A DNA stretch of 64,000 nt from Symsagittifera roscoffensis (lineage: Eukaryota; Xenacoelomorpha; Acoela; Convolutidae), in assembly GCF_963678635.1 (NCBI RefSeq), contig NC_087071.1:28119325-28183324 (forward strand), given 5' to 3'. The notes below the pieces were generated by a model. The model was not told the DNA's origin. It did not search any database and worked only from the letters and a program-made list of their open reading frames with translations. The first letter of the stretch is position 1. Each line of letters begins with the position of its first letter. The position numbers and the translations under genes are program-made. Positions 61,311-64,000 of the stretch are shown here, one piece after another.

Positions 61311-62335
61311 CAAATTTGAGAGAGAGAGAGAATGACTTGAATTACCCGTCAGGGAATTACAATTAATATTAAAACTGCACGGAAACAAATAAAAGATAGC
61401 TTCTGCAATGTGAACAAGGACATTTTAAGAAATATGTACAAGAAAAATTACAATTTAAAACAGTAGATACACGGCTTAATAGTGATTTCTTGAGTTTACG
61501 TTAAAGTGAGGAAATATTGCCCAAAAAAATTATATCTGAGTTACATAAAATTAAATTAGTCTTGTTTACAGTTCTATAAAAATAAGAAGTGCGAGAACAA
61601 AATTTTTTAAAAGGATGTAATTGAAAAACCATTCTACTATCTGAGCGCAAACCCGGACGCGTATTAGCCATCGTAACATAATAGGAACTATCAAATTCAT
61701 AAAACCCCTAGAACAGTTTACTAAATAGAATAAGATCAGATAAAATAAGCTCGTAACATATAGGTAAGGAACCCACGCTAATAAGACTATCGCGATAATC
61801 CGGGCGAACAATCGCCCATTTGAAAGCTCTTTTCTGTAAGGCTTCCATCTTGTTTAAATCAGAAATATCAGGATACCAAATTGACGAGTTGTGTTATAGG
61901 ATACTCTTTACACAGGCCACGTAGATGTTGAACTTAGTTTTAATGGGGGCACTAAAACGTACATTATGCTTGACAAAAAAAAGGCTGCGGTTACAATTAG
62001 CAAGTTTGTTGTTAATATGATTAGACCAAGAACGCTTCTTTGAAAAAGTAAATACCCAAATCTTTGATAGTTGAAACTTTATCAATTGGCAGTACGTCTA
62101 GATACAAATTTACATTATTTTCAAAAATACTGAAATGCTTTGTTTTACTGGGGTGCATATGTAGATAATTATCATTCATCCAATTAAAAATATTATTTAC
62201 ATCGAATTGAAGAAGATCTGCTTATTTACATAATAATTTACAGTCATCTGCAAACAGAAAACAACTAGAATGAGCAATACAATTGGGTAAATCATTAATA
62301 TAAATCAAGAAAAGTAAGGGCATTAAGACACTACG
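61173..62335 (-). repeat. Tandem duplication, left copy (LINE 3' part)
   Basis: Repeats at 62352-63509 with an offset of 1179 bp, falling to 1174 bp after a small deletion. By eye the two differ by a few percent. It carries the reverse transcriptase thumb and 3' UTR of the LINE that continues to the right. A GAGAGAGAGAGAGA run lies in both copies (61319-61333 and 62498-62512). Confidence 0.9.
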
Positions 62336-62351
62336 TTTGGGAACCCGAGGT

Positions 62352-64000
62352 CTCGAGGTCAATCTTAAAAACAGGGCTTCTACTTAATAACATATTACGA
62401 TTGTTTTTGTTCATTAGATAAGAGTCATCAAGTCCATCGGAGATGGATCAACCCTTTTCCTCAACTCCTATCTTCTCATTATCTGAAAACAAATTTGAGA
62501 GAGAGAGAGAATGACTTGAATAACCCGTCAGGGAATTACAATTAATATTAAAACTGCACGGAAAAAAATAAAAGATAGCTTCTGCAATGTGAACAAGGAC
62601 ATTTTAAGAAATATGTACAAGAATAATTACGATTTAAAACAGTAGATACACGGCTTAATAGTGATTTCTTGAGTTCACGTTAAAGTGAGGAAATATTGCC
62701 CAAAAAAATTATATCTGAGTTACATAAAATTAAATTAGTCTTATTTACAGTTCTATAAAAATAAGAAGTGCGAGAGTAAAATTTTTTAAAAGGATGTAAT
62801 TGAAAAACCATTCTACTATCTGAGCGCAAACCCGGACGCGTTTTAGCCATCGTAACATAATCGGAACTATCAATTTCATAAAACCCCTGGAGCAGTTTAC
62901 TAAATAGAATAAGATCAGATAAAATAAGCTCGTAACAAATAGGTAAGGAACCCACGCTAATAAGACTATCGCGATAATCCGGGCGAACAATCACCCATTT
63001 GAAAGCTCTTTTCTGTAAGGCTTCCATCTTGTTTAAATCAGAAATTGCAGGACACCAAATTGACGAGTTGTGTTATAGGATACTCTTTACACCGGCCACG
63101 TAGATGTTGAACTTAGTTTTAACGGGGGCACTAAAACGTACATTATGCTTGACAATAGGCTGCGGTTACAATTAGCAAGTTTGTTGTTAATATGGTTAGA
63201 CCAAGAGAGCTTCTTTGAAAAATAAATACCCAAATCTTTGATAGTTGAAACTTTATCAATTGGCAGTACGTCTTGATACAAAGTTACATTATTTTCAAAA
63301 ATACTGAAATGCTTTGTTTTACTGGGGTGCATATGTAGATAATTACCATTCATCCAATTAAAAATATTATTTACATCGAATTGAAGAAGATCTGCTTATT
63401 TACATAATAATTTACAGTCATCTGCAAAGAGAAAACAACTAGAATGAGCAATACAATTGGGTAAATCATTAATATAAATCAAGAAAAGTAAGGGCATTAA
63501 GACACTACAGTGGGGAACCCCACTAATAATAGGCGCAGAGACAGACAAGCTCCTGTTAATCTTAACCTGTTGAGTGCGACAGTCAAGATACGAACTAATA
63601 ATAGCTAAAAAGTTATCATCAAGACCAATACGTTGTAATTTAGATAATAATGCTTTGTGACAAACTGTATCGAAAGCTTTTTGTACGTCAAAATAAATAG
63701 CATGAATATCGTCATTGGCATCAAACTTTTGTATAATTGATCAATAGATTGCAAAACTTGAATAGTGGTACCTCTACCAGATCTTAAACCAAATTGTTTA
63801 CTAGACAAAAATGGGCGAACACATTCATAAATGTGATTTAAAAAAATTCGTTCAAGGATAATTGAATTGTGCGGGAGAATACTAATACCCCGATAACTTT
63901 CCACGTTCTTTTTACATCCTTTTTTAAATAAAGGACTAATAAAAGCACACTTCCACTGCTGTGGCCACACACAATGCATAAGAATAAAGCTATAAAGGTA
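62352..64000 (-). mobile_element. 3' half of a LINE, continues beyond the right edge
   Basis: Minus-strand frames: 63979-63605 (RT fingers/palm: WPQQWKCAFISPLFKKGCKK, ESYRGISILPHNS, FGLRSGRG), 63353-63087 (STIKDLGIYFSKKLSWSNHI) and 63027-62680 (thumb: MEALQKRAFKWVIVRPDYRD). Between 63600 and 63360 the catalytic region is present but out of frame. The motif style resembles the PHD-finger LINE at 51-55 kb, but the sequence is clearly different. Confidence 0.85.
63605..63979 (-). pseudogene. LINE reverse transcriptase fragment
   Basis: Encodes the LFKKG...ESYRGISILP region and the QFGLRSGRGTTIQVLQSIDQ helix. It loses the frame before the motif equivalent to F-x-K-A-F-D, which survives only as a displaced TYKKLSIQFV-like piece. 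Confidence 0.8.

Noticed and set aside
1-64000. CRISPR arrays, bacterial operons, rRNA genes or riboswitches
   Set aside because: None seen; splice sites, introns and element types show nuclear animal DNA.

Overview
The window is eukaryotic and very probably from an invertebrate metazoan: it is AT-rich, has GT-AG introns, holds animal genes (26S proteasome subunit Rpn10/PSMD4, a MAP7-type microtubule protein, a probable augmin subunit HAUS8), and is packed with retrotransposons and small DNA transposons. Three of the four host genes have a splice acceptor only 7-8 nt before the start codon, which would suit a lineage with spliced-leader trans-splicing. I could not fix the phylum.

Layout. All four host genes lie on the minus strand. 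(1) A gene I do not recognise runs from an ATG at 28801 down to about 922 and leaves the left edge. Seven exons join in consistent phase. Its long introns hold a LINE (3.0-6.9 kb), a tandem repeat (7.8-8.1 kb), diverged tandem arrays (13.5-16 kb), a decayed LINE (16.4-17.3 kb), a BEL/Pao LTR retrotransposon (17326-27082) and hAT-type MITEs. (2) 28.8-36.7 kb is gene-free, with MITEs, tRNA-derived SINE-like units and a dispersed palindrome. (3) The MAP7-like gene is at 36740-39541. (4) 39.6-45.8 kb is gene-free with foldback elements and a SINE. (5) PSMD4 has four exons, 45899-49046, and is followed upstream by the HAUS8-like gene at 49836-51101. (6) 51.2-64 kb is a nest of mobile elements: a PHD-finger LINE with both ORFs open (51.2-55.0 kb), a hAT transposase fragment, a reverse transcriptase element with a C-terminal PD-(D/E)XK-like domain, a truncated copy of it, and the 3' half of another LINE with a tandem duplication.

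Most interesting. The PHD-finger LINE has ORF1 and ORF2 in the same frame, separated by one TGA followed by CTA (a known readthrough context), with no ATG before the ORF2 endonuclease. The BEL element has two near-identical 453-bp LTRs and a 5-bp target duplication. It carries an extra 214-codon ORF before gag that I cannot assign, and each LTR contains tRNA-like A and B boxes. Its pol is nevertheless split by three frame changes. Several MITEs keep 8-bp duplications, and the only transposase remnant seen is also hAT-like.
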